Assembly (NCBI GenBank): GCA_038501785.1
Contig: JBAMJR010000053.1
Span: forward strand, 3,489,501-3,553,500
Length of the DNA stretch: 64,000 nucleotides
Direction: 5' to 3'
Origin: Myoxocephalus aenaeus
Taxonomy: Eukaryota; Chordata; Actinopteri; Perciformes; Cottidae
Shown here: positions 50,651-63,970 of the stretch, in pieces
Numbering within the stretch: the first letter of the stretch is position 1
Layout of the letters: every line of letters starts with the position of its first letter
Translations under genes and position numbers: made by a program
The notes under the pieces: generated by a model
The model's database searches: none
What the model saw: only the letters and a program-made list of their open reading frames with translations
Told to the model about the DNA's origin: nothing

Positions 50651-53099
50651 TGCAGAAAAGTAAGAAATAACTTCTTTGCCTGGAAAACTTTAAGATGTAA
50701 TTTTCTTTTTAGGATAAATAGTAATGCTTCATCATATTAACAAACCAATGTGTTATTATCTTAAAGATGTAGCCCTCTGCAATGTGTCTTCTGCACTGCT
50801 TTGGACAACTTGTTCCTTTTATCCAGATAAAACAAGATGGATTTGTCAATTTTCTTCAGTGGGCGAATGTTTTTAAAAGGAAAACGGAAAGAAACTCAAG
50901 TTTGAGAAATGAACTAATAACTGATCAAACTATTAGGTTGGTACTACACAAATGGCCACATCGGCAACTTTTCAAAAGCCACCTGCAGTATATAGAATCC
51001 CTTTGATATTCCCTTCGGCACAGACACACAATTCACACAGTTTTTCTATGTTCTTCACACACACACATTTTCATACATACTGTATACTCTAGAGGGACAT
51101 TAACTGCAGATTAGAGAACACACCGGCACAGACAGAGCGCTGCTTCATTACTGGTGGCATTTAGGAGGGGGATCCCTGCACCTTATCCAAGACAAATGCC
51201 AGTGCGCAGCACACAGTACCACCTATTATATACTGACATCTATGGAAAGGTTAATGCAGTCCTTAAGTGTAAGAGATGCCCGGCTGCTCTGGACCGCTTT
51301 CTCCACTTTCATTGGCCCATGTGGTGGGAAGGGTGGAAGTAAGGACATGTTGATGGCCAGTTGTGTCTATGTCTGTTTATGCTTGTTTGTGTATGTGTTA
51401 ATGTTGTGTGACAGCATCTGCTTCTTCTTCTCCCCCCGCCACCCACATATAAAATAGATTAAGCATGAAAAGAAAAGTTCTAATTGTGTAGGTGAGATTG
51501 AAAAACAAACTTGCACCACAGAGGATAAAAATAGATGACAAGCAATTGAGCGGCTTAATTGGATAACATGTTATAATAAAAGTGATACTTTCTGTGAGTG
51601 TGATGAGAGGAAGTGAGAAGGTAGGATGAAAATGTTGAAAATGGAGCCATGGCTTTGAAACTATTGGATCAACCCTGCATGCGCTCATTCATCAGTCACT
51701 TAATTAGAGATTCACACCTGGGAGTGTGTAATTATATCAATACACTTTAATCACGTATTGACATATGCCACAGCCCTATCCATTTTCCATGTGTGTTAAA
51801 AAAAAAGAGAAAAGAAAAGAAGTTGCATTTTTAACATGTATATTGCGTTTGATATTAATGAGAGAAAGGTCTTGGGTGTTTTGCTTCAATAATGCAATTC
51901 TGTGTTAATATGGTGCACTTTACTATAGTAACATGACCACAGTAATAGACAAGTTCAGTGTTAAAGGTACCCTGCCTGTTGGCAAGTGAACATGGATATA
52001 AACAATGTAGGTTTCAGAAGTTTAAAGAAAATCCGCTGTACAAATGTTTTACTTTTACCGAAGTAAAGGATCTCACTATTTCTTCCACCACTGATTTATA
52101 CAGTAAGTGGCCTGATGCCACTTGAATCTCCACTGAAGTCCAAGTTGTAAGATCACCAAAAAGTAAGTTATTCCCTATTTAATTGCAGCCATTTCCCAAG
52201 CTAATGAAGTCATCAGGGACAATTTTTTTTCACAGCATTAAATGTCAAATGCTAATTTTTTCAACTGGCTTGTACAGTGTAATAACTCCATAACAAAACT
52301 CCAGCACGGTAAGCATAGCACCGTTAGAATATGCTGCACAAGGTGTTCAGAGAAATCCGACATACAGTTTGATGTATTTTTTTGGCAATGACATTTGTAA
52401 AATTGTAGGATTTCTTGGAAGTTCCACTGCTATGGGTCTAGATATTTGCTTGAATTTGAAGTGAATTCTTCCTCACGGTCCTCTTCAGCCACCCTGCTCG
52501 CTTCTTTTGCTCCTGTGGCTTGGTGTCACTAGGAATCAACTGTAACAGCGCAACACGACATCCCCAGGGATATTAACACTCACACACACAAAAAAAAAGT
52601 ACTAACAGAGCCATGCCTGTTGTTTCATTTTTTTCCTCTGAAACAAAAACTGTGTCTTTTGGTGTGCAGGGAGGACAGGGAATCAAAGAAAACATGTCTG
52701 GAGGTAAAAGATTAAAAAGGGGATTTTCAGTTTACTGCCGGAGGGTAAGGTAAGCCTCTGGAGATGGTTAAAAAAAAATCATGACTTTTTGCTTTGGAAT
52801 TTCATCCACTGCTTTGCTTCAGCTAGCACAGCTTCGAAGGGCTGTGTAATGGAGGAGAGTCATTAATATGAGTGGATTGGCAGTTGTTAATGAAAACATT
52901 CTTAAAACAGTGGAATATGAATAATCATCCCAAAGCTGATCTTATCACCTTTGCTCACAATGATGAAGGAAACGACACGTGTGGATATAATGATCTGGAT
53001 GGTGGCAAGAGACGGTGTTCTACAGGTGCAGCTAATCAGGTTAACGAGGGGATGCTAACGATTAGGACAGAAAGAAGCAAGAAAACACAATGCATGAGG

Positions 53100-53102
<3 letters not shown>

Positions 53103-53195
<93 letters not shown>

Positions 53196-53207
53196 TGTGT
53201 GTGTGTA
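53103..53207. repeat. (GT)n microsatellite
   Basis: GT run of 105 bp with one GTAT step near the right end. The polycysteine-valine frame over it is a repeat translation. Confidence 0.97.
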
Positions 53208-53262
53208 GGAGGGGAATGGCAGATGTAGCGTTTCTAATTGAACATTCATGAATCTCTATTTA

Positions 53263-53276
53263 GTTGCCAAGGCAAC
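53263..53276. promoter_or_regulatory. RFX (X-box) site
   Basis: GTTGCCAAGGCAAC is a near-perfect inverted repeat and matches the RFX-family consensus GTTGCCATGGCAAC with one change. The flanking AACATTCATGAATCTCTATT is unique and of the AT-rich type seen in conserved noncoding elements. A related GTTGCCAAGGCAAT is at 37081-37094. Confidence 0.55.
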
Positions 53277-53474
53277 CCTGTCTCTGGTTTGGATACATGG
53301 TTATGAACCAACTTTATTCAACACTTTAATGTATACAAGATAGTCCATTCTCCAAAACCGTCTCTATCACCTGTCCTGTAATGCTACTTTATTTAGGAGG
53401 CTGTTTGTATAATCTGTTTTAATCTGTATGATGTACATTAAAGTATGAGGTAGCTGCTATACAGGGTATATAGA

Positions 53475-53610
53475 GCTTAATGCTAATGTCAGCATGCTAA
53501 CATCCCAATGACAATGCTAACAATATGTTGAGCAAGTAATGTTTAGCAAGGTCCCATTTTACTTGAGCATGCTAACATTTATTAGCACCAAGAACAAAGC
53601 ACAGCTGCGT
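53475..53610 (-). repeat. Percomorph interspersed repeat fragment
   Basis: TGCTAATGTCAGCATGCTAAC, ATGACAATGCTAAC, TAATGTTTAGCAAGG and GAGCATGCTAACATTTATTAG are the reverse-complement order of the family parts at 31190-31440 and 44570-44700. Confidence 0.65.
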
Positions 53611-54159
53611 TTGATGCCATTGTCGTTAGTTTTGTAGGTAGTTGGTTATTTGGGATTCTTTCCCCTTTGTAAAACTAAATGTCCTACCCAGCTATTTTCC
53701 TACTGTGTCAATACTACTTTTTTGGAGTATTTACTGTATTTACAAAGAAGTAGTAAAATATCACCTTGTGGTTTTGTGCGACAGTTCCATATATTGTTTA
53801 GTTTGACACTGGGTGTTTATAGTAAAGATAAAGCGAAGCATTACACCCTTGCTATGCGTACCGTCTGCAGAGTCACACACATTGAGCTGTCCGCGGATGT
53901 CTGCTTTGGGGTTTGGGCTCACCCTAACGGATATGGGCAGAGGATGACATTTAGATCACAGGGACCAAAGGAGACACGTGGACACTTTAAGTATGAATCT
54001 GCCTTCATAATAATACAAAATTAAGATGAAAATTACAAGGCAAATTGACTGTGAGTGAGTTAAATACTGGCCTAAATAAAGCTGTGATCTTCTTTCTTGC
54101 TTTGTAACTATTTGCAAAAAATGGGTGACTGTAATTAATTAATGATTAAAAAAAAAATA

Positions 54160-54480
54160 GATTAATCATCTTCATTCTTGAAATGATGACTCGTGCGGTA
54201 AAAGATGGGCCAAATTTGCAAGACCTCGCAATATTTGCATGGAAACTGTTTATCTGGCATTAAAAATAAAAGAAACCCTCCGTCGCAGCATGCTGGAGTT
54301 TCCTGGAGGGGCTGATTAATGTTGGATGGAGTCATGTCTAACTTGTTTGTGTCAACGGGTCGGAAGAACTTAAAGTTGCATGATTCTGCTGCGATGTTTG
54401 AACGGAGAGTCTGATTCAGCGTCTTACTCACGCTACCTCGGGCCAGACCCCCCGATACAGAAATAACCATCGGCTTCGTC
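54160..54480. other. Unique sequence, possible conserved noncoding element
   Basis: Non-repetitive block with an exact octamer ATTTGCAT (in CAATATTTGCATGG) next to TGTTTATC, POU- and FOX-type motifs about 10 bp apart. A 102-codon frame on the - strand (54162-54470) has no splice signals or familiar motif. Conservation cannot be seen from one genome. Confidence 0.3.
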
Positions 54481-54620
54481 GTACCTTCTGTTGACTCTCA
54501 AGCTGACAGTCACACTAACACATGAACAAACATGGGTATGATAACACACAAAACATGCGGACAGACACAAAGGCACACACACACACACGGGCCTTGTAAC
54601 ACATCCACAAAATTCTGCTC

Positions 54621-54622
<2 letters not shown>

Positions 54623-54664
<42 letters not shown>

Positions 54665-54681
54665 CCCTCCCTCCCTCCCTC
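54623..54681. repeat. (CA)n followed by (CCCT)5
   Basis: CA repeat of about 38 bp joined to five CCCT units. Confidence 0.95.
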
Positions 54682-54829
54682 GTTTTTCTGTAAATGATTT
54701 ATCTGCTCTGATTTGGGAGAAATGATTCTCCGTAATGAAACAGACAGAGAAAATGATTTTTTTATTCATCTCGGGACAAAGCGGGCCATGGCCCTTCTCT
54801 TCATGGTAGACAGCTCGTATAAACACCGC

Positions 54830-55600
54830 CAATGAGCTTGGAGTTTTCCCATTACCCCCTCACACCCTCTCATCATCTCCACTCTGGATTCAGCACGCTC
54901 GGACGGACAGTCCATCTAATGAAGGCCCGCAAATTCGCTTCGGAGAACCTCGCAGAGATTCTTTTCTGTCGCCATCCTCTCCTTAATCAATTTACAGGTC
55001 GTGAGCCGCGGGCTGAGCTATATGATTATTGTTATGGCGAGGCGGGCGTGCTCGTCGCTCGCTTGTCTAACCTCGCTAACACCTCCAGAGCAGGCGACCA
55101 GATTGAACGATAAAGTCGTCTCTGCAAACCCATCCTGATTTAGAGCCCCTCGTAAAATTGATACTTATTTTTCTCTTCTCCGGTGCTCACTGAAGTGCGA
55201 TATCATAAACTGCTCCCCTCGTTTTTTTTTTCTTCGTTTTTTTCCGCTCCTTCTCGTTCGGAGATTTAAGGCTCTGGGTCACAGGGATCACTGAACAGGG
55301 TTCTCTCAATGTCAGCGACCATCAAGCGACTGCCTCCGAAGTTTGGAATTATATTTGGCCGAGGGGACCATCCAAGTCTGAATCACTGCCAGCTGGAAGA
55401 ACGGTGAAGGAATGTGTGTCGTTGGTTCTTTGAGTGCTTTGAACAATTTTCATTTTCACAAGACTTAAGTGGATATTCGAGGCCTTGTGACCCCGCCTTC
55501 CAATCTCGTTCTCTTTCCGCTCACATATGGAGGCACACTGACACATGGAAGATAGGCTTTGTGCTTCACTGTCATTATCTCCCTGTTAGTAAGCTGGTGT
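54830..55600. other. Unique sequence, possible conserved noncoding element
   Basis: Long non-repetitive stretch between microsatellites. CTTAATCAATTTACAGG and ATATGATTATTGTTATGGC (54985-55040) resemble homeodomain and SOX-type sites in the compact, AT-rich style of vertebrate developmental enhancers. Function is a guess. Confidence 0.3.
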
Positions 55601-56783
55601 ATGAGCTGCAATAGCAGACTGGGTCAAAAGCTGTCATACCTCTCCAACGTGATTGACAGAGGACTGTAGAATATCTCTGCACTGGGACTGAACGAGATAG
55701 CGTTTGCACATGTGAAAGATATGTATGCTGTGCAACATTTAGACGAGGTAAGGGAGTGCCTGTTTCCAAGGGCTAGTCAAATTATAAATAAGAAGAATAA
55801 CATAAAACTCTTCAGCCAAATGTTTTACATGAGCGCTGTAAAAGCCGATTCTTCCAGATTATTCCCTGCACTAGAGTCCACACTCCCACTGGGTCGCGTG
55901 TTTCAGTGTTATGCTGAGGACGCGTGCATGTGTAATGCAGTGGAGGGGACATGACCCGGGCTCGTACACTAGAGATGAGGGTTTGGAGGAGGCTAGTGAC
56001 ATCTCAATCTATTTTTTCATCCGACATGACCACTTCTAATTGCATTGGTGCATAGTGTACTCAGCATATTTGTATGGCCATTACACTTATTTTATATGCA
56101 AAGTAAGTGCTGAGAAGCCTAGTTATTCTTAACGACTGCAAAAGGTGTTGCTGCAATTTGTTAACATATTCTAACTTTTTTTTTTTTTTTTGTCTAATCA
56201 TGGTGGAGCAGAAAATCGACTTCTTTCAGTTTTTCTTTTTTTTTTACTTAAACTAATGTTGCGTTAAATTGTTTTGGGTAATGTGAGGTTGAGATTTTAT
56301 ACATGGTTATTCTTGATTCGTTTTTAAAGCATCACTTCACATCCATAGCAGACTTATTTTTTTATTTTTACATTAATTCGATCAATGTAAGAGATAATTT
56401 CATGTGAGATCAGAATGGGACCATCAGCTGATCCATTGCTTGGTGAATATCTGCCCAATTCACATGTGACTAAATTTAGCCAGTAAAATCCAGGCATGAT
56501 CCAGTTTTGTCTTCTCCCTGTGTCTTTCCCTGTGGCTGAGTGTGGGCGCTGCGTGTGGGCAGTTAGGACAGGGATGTTTGAAAGGCTTGGAGCGAAGACC
56601 CCCAGGAGCCCCAGGTTTGAGTGACCACGCACTTTACAGAGCCAATCTAAATCCTGCGTAGGCCTACTTTAGAAGGAGATTATTTTAGAAACCTTTTTTT
56701 GTTGCTTTGCCCATCTGGAATGTATAAAGATGTTTTAAGGACTTACTGCCTCTCAAAACCCCAAAACTTCATTGACACCTAAA

Positions 56784-57271
56784 TTAAAGGAATAGTTTCA
56801 CATTTTGGGAAATGGATTTATATTAATATACTTAATAAATTGCTTTCTTGCCAAGAGTTGGATGAAAATATCGCTATCACTCGCATATTTGCCAGTTAAA
56901 TGGAAGGCTACAGCTAAGAGACAGTTAGCTTAGCCAAAGATTGGAAACCTTTGGAAAAGAGGCGCCAGTAGTCCAGGACACTATTGTTCGTCAAGAAATA
57001 GTCTGGCTGTCATTTCCACGCTTTGGTTTGTGTACAGAGTTAATCAAGATATAACATGTCATTTAGCGATCTTTATAAGTGCTGATGTGTATGGGGGATT
57101 TTGTTACCGAGCCAGGCTAGCCGTTTACCTCTTTTTCCTGTCTTTAAGCTAAGCTAACCAGCCTTTTCCTGTAGCCTCATATTCACTGTACAGCCCCAAC
57201 AGTGGTACATCTTCTCATCTAACTAATCGAATAGACGGATAGATTTCCTGAAATGCCAACCTATTCCTTAT
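56784..57271. mobile_element. MITE, about 488 bp, both terminal inverted repeats present
   Basis: The left end TTAAAGGAATAGTTTCAC and the reverse complement of the right end (TATAAGGAATAGGTTGGC) match at about 23 of the first 30 positions. The arms continue inverted: CTTTCTTGCC and TCGCTATCACTC on the left, ACATCTTCTCATC and CTGTACAGC on the right, with TTAGCTTAGC facing TTAAGCTAAGCTAACC. The left flank reads TTAA, the right TTAT, so a TTAA target, as used by piggyBac-type elements, is plausible with one mutation. There is no transposase. Confidence 0.75.
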
Positions 57272-60200
57272 AGGTATAACGTTTCTTGCGCAACTCAAAT
57301 TGTTCACAATCAACATTTCTCCAATGAGGAGTATGAAGGGTGTTTGGTCTTTGCAGACGTCTCAAATGATGTGATACAACTGACTGGTAAACATCTATTG
57401 TACCGGCAGCTTGAAATGACGACCTAAATAAGCAAAGGCAAACACTGCTGGCACTTTAATTATGTTTTGAGGGGATATGATGGGAAAACTGCTTATGCAA
57501 TGGAAACATACACAAAAACTGCACATTGTATGTGTCTTTCTTCTCTCTGTTCTGTGTTTTTATCTTTCCCCTTTTCTTTTTGTCTTTCCTCTTCATGATT
57601 CCCCTCGTCACTGCATTTTCATTTTTCAATATTTAATTGGCAGACTTTTTACATAATTCAGGCGGCGCATCGGCAAGATGTTTGCATTCTTGTATTTCTA
57701 TCTTTGGGGGGACCAATTAGAGTTGTAGATCTACAGTGAGGACATTTGTAATGACCTTCTGTCAATGAGGGTCCTCACAAGTATTACAGTACAAATGCAT
57801 GGGTGTGCATGGATGGAGGGTGACATGCCAGCTTCTGGGAGAGCACACACCAGATATGTATTGCCTTTCAGTTAAAATCAGGCCACTCCGTTTGCATTAA
57901 CATTATTTTGCATCTTTTTACCCCTTCTTTCTTTCTGTTCCTCTTCCGCTTTGCTTCAGTTGTCTTCCCCCTCTGTCTGGATCTCGTCTGTTTGTTTGGG
58001 GCTGGGTATTTCAAAGCGCTTGTTGCAGTGAGAAGAAAGGCAGATTCTGCCCACTAAGCAGCGAGAGGCCTGCGCCGGTGTGAAATCTTGTGGGCTCACT
58101 GAGCAGCTTTGTGTTTTAACAGGTAGGAGGAGCTGTGCTCTGCTGAGGCGCTCGGCCTGGGCAGGTCGGTAGATAGGAGAGACAGAGGGAACAGTTTGAT
58201 TTGTTTTGACTTAAGTTTCATGCAGGGATCCTATACCCATTTTCAGCCTTTCTTACACACACTATTATCTGTCTAGTCAATAATAAGCTGGCACCAGGAG
58301 AAAGTTAGTTTAGCGTTGCACAAAGACAAAAGTAATCTGCCTGCTAGCTCATTAATTACCATTTTATATGTTTTATCTTGGCTGGGTGCATTCATTTCGT
58401 AGCATCTCTCCTGCAGCCATTTAAGAAATAGTTTGGCACATGTTAAACCACAATGAGTCTTTTTTTTGGGTACCCTTCCCAGTATAGATTAACCACACAA
58501 TATTTAATTTATTAATTAGTGAGTTTTAGAGGTCACTGGTAGGCATATTTGTTGCTTTTGCAGAGCCAAGTTAGATGTTTACAACCTTTTTGCTAAGCTA
58601 AGCTAACTGTCTCCTGGCTGTAGCTCAATGTTTACTGTACAGACACACGAGAGGTATCAATATTCTCATCTAACCCTGGGGAAGAAAGCAAGTAAGCATA
58701 TTTACTCTTCTTTATTTATATAATGGGAGTTGTAAATCTGGGCAAATGAATCAAAACACTTTGCCTTTTGAGTCTATATGTAGATAAGCCACATCATTCT
58801 GAGCCCAATATTTTCCTTTTTTGCAAATCCACAAAGCATATCACAATCCAAATACCAAAACAACTCCATGCATTTGTTTGCAAGCCATGTCTTCCAGGCA
58901 AAGTCATATTGAGAAAATATGCAACATAATAGTGCCTCTGATGAGCTTCGGGGGTGACTAGTTGGCAGACAAAGACAAAATCAATACAGAGGCGCTAAAT
59001 TGTCGGCAAGAATGAAACGGCTATATTGTCACACATGCCATGCTTATAAATAGGCCACACATATTAAGTCTTCTGAATTGTATGAATGTAAAGCATTACA
59101 CACGGCACCGACATACATAGCATTTAAAATCCACATAAAGAATATATTATTTTTGTCAGAACAGAATAATCTCCAGCTGTGATCTAACATCTTGCCTTTA
59201 GAGCCCCTTTAACTCAAGCGATACGAGACACTTTACGACCAGCATGGATCAAAACACGTTTAGTGTAACTCTTATGGAGAGTTTACACGAAACATAAATG
59301 AACGCTCTGGAAACATTATTTGCTCTTGAGATGTTGTGAACGTGCCAAGAAAATGACAAACAGCATTAAAAATGTAATGAACATATTTGATTCTGGGCCT
59401 ATGGGGAGAGAGAGAGAGATGTGCAGAACTATATACAGGAGATAGGAGGAGTTGATGGAAGCCTACAAATGCTGGGAGAAAGTGCAAAACAAGATAATCA
59501 AAACGGCGTGGAGAGGAAAAGGACTTGAGGGAAGGAGGCAGTGAGAAAGACACAATGATGGAGAGATGTTGAGGGAGTTGGTGCTCTGCGAGGTGGATGC
59601 TTGTAGTCTTCATGCAATGTAAGGTCTCTGTAACAGAGCAATAATAAAGGGCCTGCAGACAGTGTGGAAAATTGGATTTTTATGGCAGCACATCAAATAT
59701 AATTAAAAGTTTGGGATACAGAGAGTAAGAGTTTAGACAGGAGAGGTGGCTTTGTGAATACCTTTTGTTAAGGGTAAAAGAGGCAGGACCACACAGTGTT
59801 CCCGTCTCGGTCAGTGGACGTAATCGTTCTTATTAAGATTATATTAAACACTGAGCCTGAAGGTTCATTATTGACCTTGACAAAAATAATTATGAGCATA
59901 TGGTAATTTATTTGGATTATTTTTTCAGTTTCTGGCCTTCATCAGTAGATTGAGTTTTCTTGGATGTGATCTTCCTCCATACAGCATCACTGTATAGGGG
60001 AATATAACGATCACACCTCTGACCTTCCACACTCTTGTCAACTGGACAATCCATTATAAGTGAGCTACATATGCCAAAGAAGGAAACGTGGTGTGGGTGA
60101 AATATCCCCCCCAAAAAAACTCTGTCTTTTGTCCATGTGCAAAGAATGTATTCATGATATTTAAAAAATGTTTGATATATTGACTGGAACCTAGCTAGCT

Positions 60201-62984
60201 CCATTTGTTACCTCACCACTAATTAGTCTGTGATTTGATCCGGTAGCATTCCCTCGGCAAACTTTAAAGGGAAAACTCAAAATGATTTCTAACCTGTCAG
60301 CAAGCAGTGGATTGCATCTTCAAAGACTATTTTTGTGGTCCCACAGGTGTCTACGATCCTGCCCGGAATGATAAAATCTCTGCCTGGGTTGAAACCAACA
60401 ATTTCATCTAATATTTGTTTTGCTAAACTCGGATCTTCTTCTCTGCAAGATGTATGTTATGCTCGTTGCATTAGCTGTAGCAGTTCTAGCAGTCTCTGGG
60501 AAAAACCAATGTCCCATTGGCCCGAAAACTAATTTATCAGACAGCCCATTATTCCGAAAACAATCCCCAATTGTTCCAAAGGCCAATTGCTATGAAAATA
60601 CACACAACAAACAGAAGCACATGGCGAATTAGTACGCAGAATGACGTCATCTGACTTTCTGGTCACTGTATATTATGGTGAAGACTTGACCCCTCCTACT
60701 CTGACTCTAATAACCTGACATCCTAACCCTAACAAATCTCACTCATCATGCCTGAACCTAACCAACAAAGGCCATACGTTCTGGCCAATCAGAGGCAGGG
60801 TAAACATAATTTGGAAGGTGTAGATCTGCATAATAACTAGTCATTTGCTTCGGCTTATTGTTGTTGAGAGAGTGTATTTTCAAAGCAATGGTTCTTCGGA
60901 ACAAGGGATGTTTGTTTTTTGGGATATTGGGCTGTTGGACAAATGGGCCTACGGTCCAATGGGACACTTTTCTGACTTTGTTTTTTTTCGAACTAATAAG
61001 TAATTAGTTGTTAAGTATCAAACTATATAATACTATAGTAATATAATCGGTAATTACTTAAACATGTGAAATGTCTCATCTGTAATTATTTCATATTTGT
61101 TTATCAACTCAGAAACGACACTCGTCATTATTTAACTGCTTTATATTCAACACTCTACTATTATTAGCAGACAAACGTGAATTCACAATGTCTGCATTGC
61201 ATTATGATGCAAACAAATTGACAGTAGATATCAACTTTGAAGCTTTAAAATGGTAAAACGTCTCATATAATATTCATACATTCAGCTAGCTTTGGCATTA
61301 GCGGCTAATGTTTCGGTGTTTTGAACTGACACTGTCGGTGGTTCACGTTTGGAACGAGGATCAGAAAAGTAAAATCAGTTTCACAAAAAATTAAATCATA
61401 TCTAGATATGCTGAAGCAAAGTAGGCCTCGGTAGCGTTTCATCATGAGCCCAACATCACAGTAAAAACTAGTTTTAATAATACTGGCCTGTACTCAAGTA
61501 AAACAAGAATAATGGGGGACACAATCACAAATGGATGAGAGAAGTGGAATGGTCTGGTGTCATGAAATGAGGAAATGCCTGGTTGAGAAATAGCAGGAGA
61601 AGAAAAGATGTAAGAAAGAGACTTCACAACAAGGGAAACTTCACAGGGAGAGAGCGCATCTCAGACACAACAGAGGAAGAGAGCGTGTGACAAGGATCTA
61701 GAAGGAGAGAGATGATATTTTTCCCTATCGGATGACACTCAGATCTAATTCCATCATTTGTCAGCCACACAGGCAGTATGGCTGGCTAATGGACTGGGAA
61801 GGCATGAGAGACACAAGCTCAGGGAATCCCTCCGTTGTTATCTGCAGCAGACATTATCAGACCTACTTACTGAGAGCTGGCAGACAACGGAGCTGACACC
61901 AGGAATGGCAGTACAGCCACAACTGACGGGGAACATGCCATTAATTTGAGGGTGAGAGGGAATAAAAGATGACTGTAATCGCATAGCAGTACATGTGATC
62001 TGATAACCCAAAATTTGCATTGCCTTTGAACGTGGAGCTTAACCCCCAACTGCTGGGTCATTGGGACTGCATCGCAGTCGCCAACAGAAGTCTGTGGTTG
62101 GACTGGGCAGCTTCCATATTTCAACGGGTGAAACTTGGGGAAAGATGTGTTGGAAAACCCAATAAATCAGTCAGAGATTTGGCTGCATCGCACAGAACCA
62201 GATCTGATCCTGATTCTGATCAGGGGGGAAACATCTCTTAGCTCAGTATGCGGGGGATGCATAGGTGACATGTCATAAATATCAACCATATTCTTTGGAA
62301 ATGTATGCAAAGTTATTCCCAAGTGAAATACAAACACCTCCTTCTCTGATATTGCTCTGCTACGACCCGCCACGGTCAAGCGGAGTTGTAGCTTGTTCCT
62401 CCGAATGACATTTGTTTGGACAGATTTACATTCCCCAGTTCAACATGTGTCTTCAACAACATTTGGTTACACTTTCTATGACATGTAAAAATGCTTATGC
62501 CTATAATCTGCTTAAGGCACTGTGGAGTAATAATTTTGAGCGCTCGGAAAGTTCCATGTTTTGCCTCGACTCCTCTAGGAAGAGTCCAATGTTTTAGTAA
62601 TTAGTAGGACTAGATCCATTTTTATGAATAAATAAATACAATTGGGAGTTTACAAATCTCTTTTTTTGTATTTGAGGAAGGTGTTTTATACTTACAGTTT
62701 ACACATTTACACAAGGACTTCCCATTTTCAGATTTGGGTCTCCATTCTCGTGACATCCCTAACCTCGTTGTCCTGTTGCATGGCTGTTCCTCGTTTCATC
62801 AGTAGTTCACAGTACAAGGGCGTGTTCCCTTCACCCCGTATCCCTGCACTGCCTATAACCAAAGTGTTGTGGCTGGTTTCCTTCGATGATAATTTAATCT
62901 TTAACCTGATGCTGTATGAACTTGAATCTTACCTATCTGACAGCTCCCACAGGGACTCGCTCTCAGGACCTCAGTAATCAACCC
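57272..62984. other. Intergenic stretch without recognisable exons
   Basis: No coding exon recognised. Apart from the MITE relative at 58270-58710 the sequence is mostly unique and AT-rich. The 111-codon frame at 62642-62977 has no recognisable motif. Confidence 0.45.
58270..58710. mobile_element. Diverged MITE copy
   Basis: Left arm pieces (AAGCTGGCACCAGGAGA, TTAGTTTAGC, CACAAAGACAAAAGTAATCTGCC, TAGCTCATTAATTACC) and right arm pieces (TTAATTAGTGAGTTTTAGAGG, TTTTTGCTAAGCTAAGCTAAC, CTGTACAGACACACGAGAGG) occur in the order of the element at 56784-57271. The outermost ends are not clear. Confidence 0.65.
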
Positions 62985-63540
62985 TCCCACAGAACACAGA
63001 GAGTTTGGTTTAAAGTTCAATTCACGTAGATTTATTTGAAACACACAGTTTGACAAATGAAGCGAGTTGCATCCGGTATCATTAGACCGTAGCTCCCGTT
63101 CCCGTCTGTCTAACGCAACAACTCCCGATAAACCGGACAGACATATTATTACAACGTGACAAAACAGTTCTATGTACAGCCCTCTTCTCAGTATACCAGC
63201 TCAAGCCCGGTAACTATTAAGGAATGTGACTGCTTCACTGACGTCTCTTCTCTTATCGTTGTTTTGGTCTGGGCCCCCCCGCACTGACGCCTCGGGCACC
63301 TAAAGCCCGCTACCTCCCGGCTGATACTGGAGCAGAGCAAGGCCACTGCAACCAGTTCTACGCTCAATGTTCCCTTTTAATCTGCCGTCTTCTCACATCA
63401 ACCTCCCTCGTCGTGCTGTCTCCGGCCTGTTGTCTGTTCATAGGAACGTGTCTCACACCGACATGTAATGTTAAATGATTTTCACAGTGGTACTTTACGC
63501 ATAAAACAATCTAAACACAATACTTAATACTACGCATTAT
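62985..63540 (-). mobile_element. Possible solo LTR or retroelement remnant (tentative)
   Basis: On the - strand a 5' part with TGTCGGTGTGAGACACG is followed by an AATAAA (TTTATT at 63031-63036 on +) and a short tail, an arrangement that would suit an LTR. It shares no sequence with the LTR at 12657. Ends, target duplication and a second copy are all lacking. Confidence 0.25.
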
Positions 63541-63734
63541 TATAAAACATTTTCCCGCCACAAAAGCAAAGACCATCTTCACTTCTATAATAGGCATACT
63601 ACTCTAGTGTCTAGTTGGATAACTAGATGATGTAGGAAGACAGAATAATATTGTATAGAAGGTTTAGAATTCAGACTCGTATGGCGAATGGTACAGCAAT
63701 GGCTGAGTGCTGCACTGTTTCTTTTTCTTGCTTT

Positions 63735-63970
63735 TTTTATTTCAGGCATGATGTAGTTAAATTGGAAAACCTCGAGCCGGATAAATCTCTGCGGAATTAA
63801 TTTCCGAGGAATGTCTTTTCCCCCTGTGGCATCGCAGCGAGCATGAAAAGCCGTGCAGAGTGCTATCACTGTAGGCTGCTGTTCTGAGTGCCATCGACAC
63901 GGTGAAGAGCAATGGGAGCTCTGTCTCACACAGCCAAATGGCAGACAGCTGGCACTTGTGGGTTTATCAT
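63735..63970. other. Unique sequence after a strong acceptor-like tract
   Basis: A pyrimidine tract ending TTTTTTTATTTCAG (63733-63746) is followed by non-repetitive sequence. The open frame after it closes within 20 codons, and a 114-codon frame on the - strand (63585-63929) shows no familiar motif. Possible noncoding exon or regulatory element; neither is supported beyond this. Confidence 0.2.

Larger units (their letters stand above)
45004..53102. other. Intergenic stretch without recognisable exons
   Basis: No coding exon was recognised. The 115-codon frame at 45073-45420 has no splice signals and no familiar motif. 47081-47098 is a run of A and 47203-47223 a run of T about 105 bp away, a complementary pair. 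(CA)n at 45872-45901. The rest is mostly unique AT-rich sequence. Confidence 0.45.

Noticed and set aside
54162..54470. 102-codon frame on the - strand
   Set aside because: No motif and no splice sites; the region looks more like noncoding regulatory sequence.
62642..62977. 111-codon frame on the + strand
   Set aside because: No recognisable domain; no supporting promoter or splice signal.
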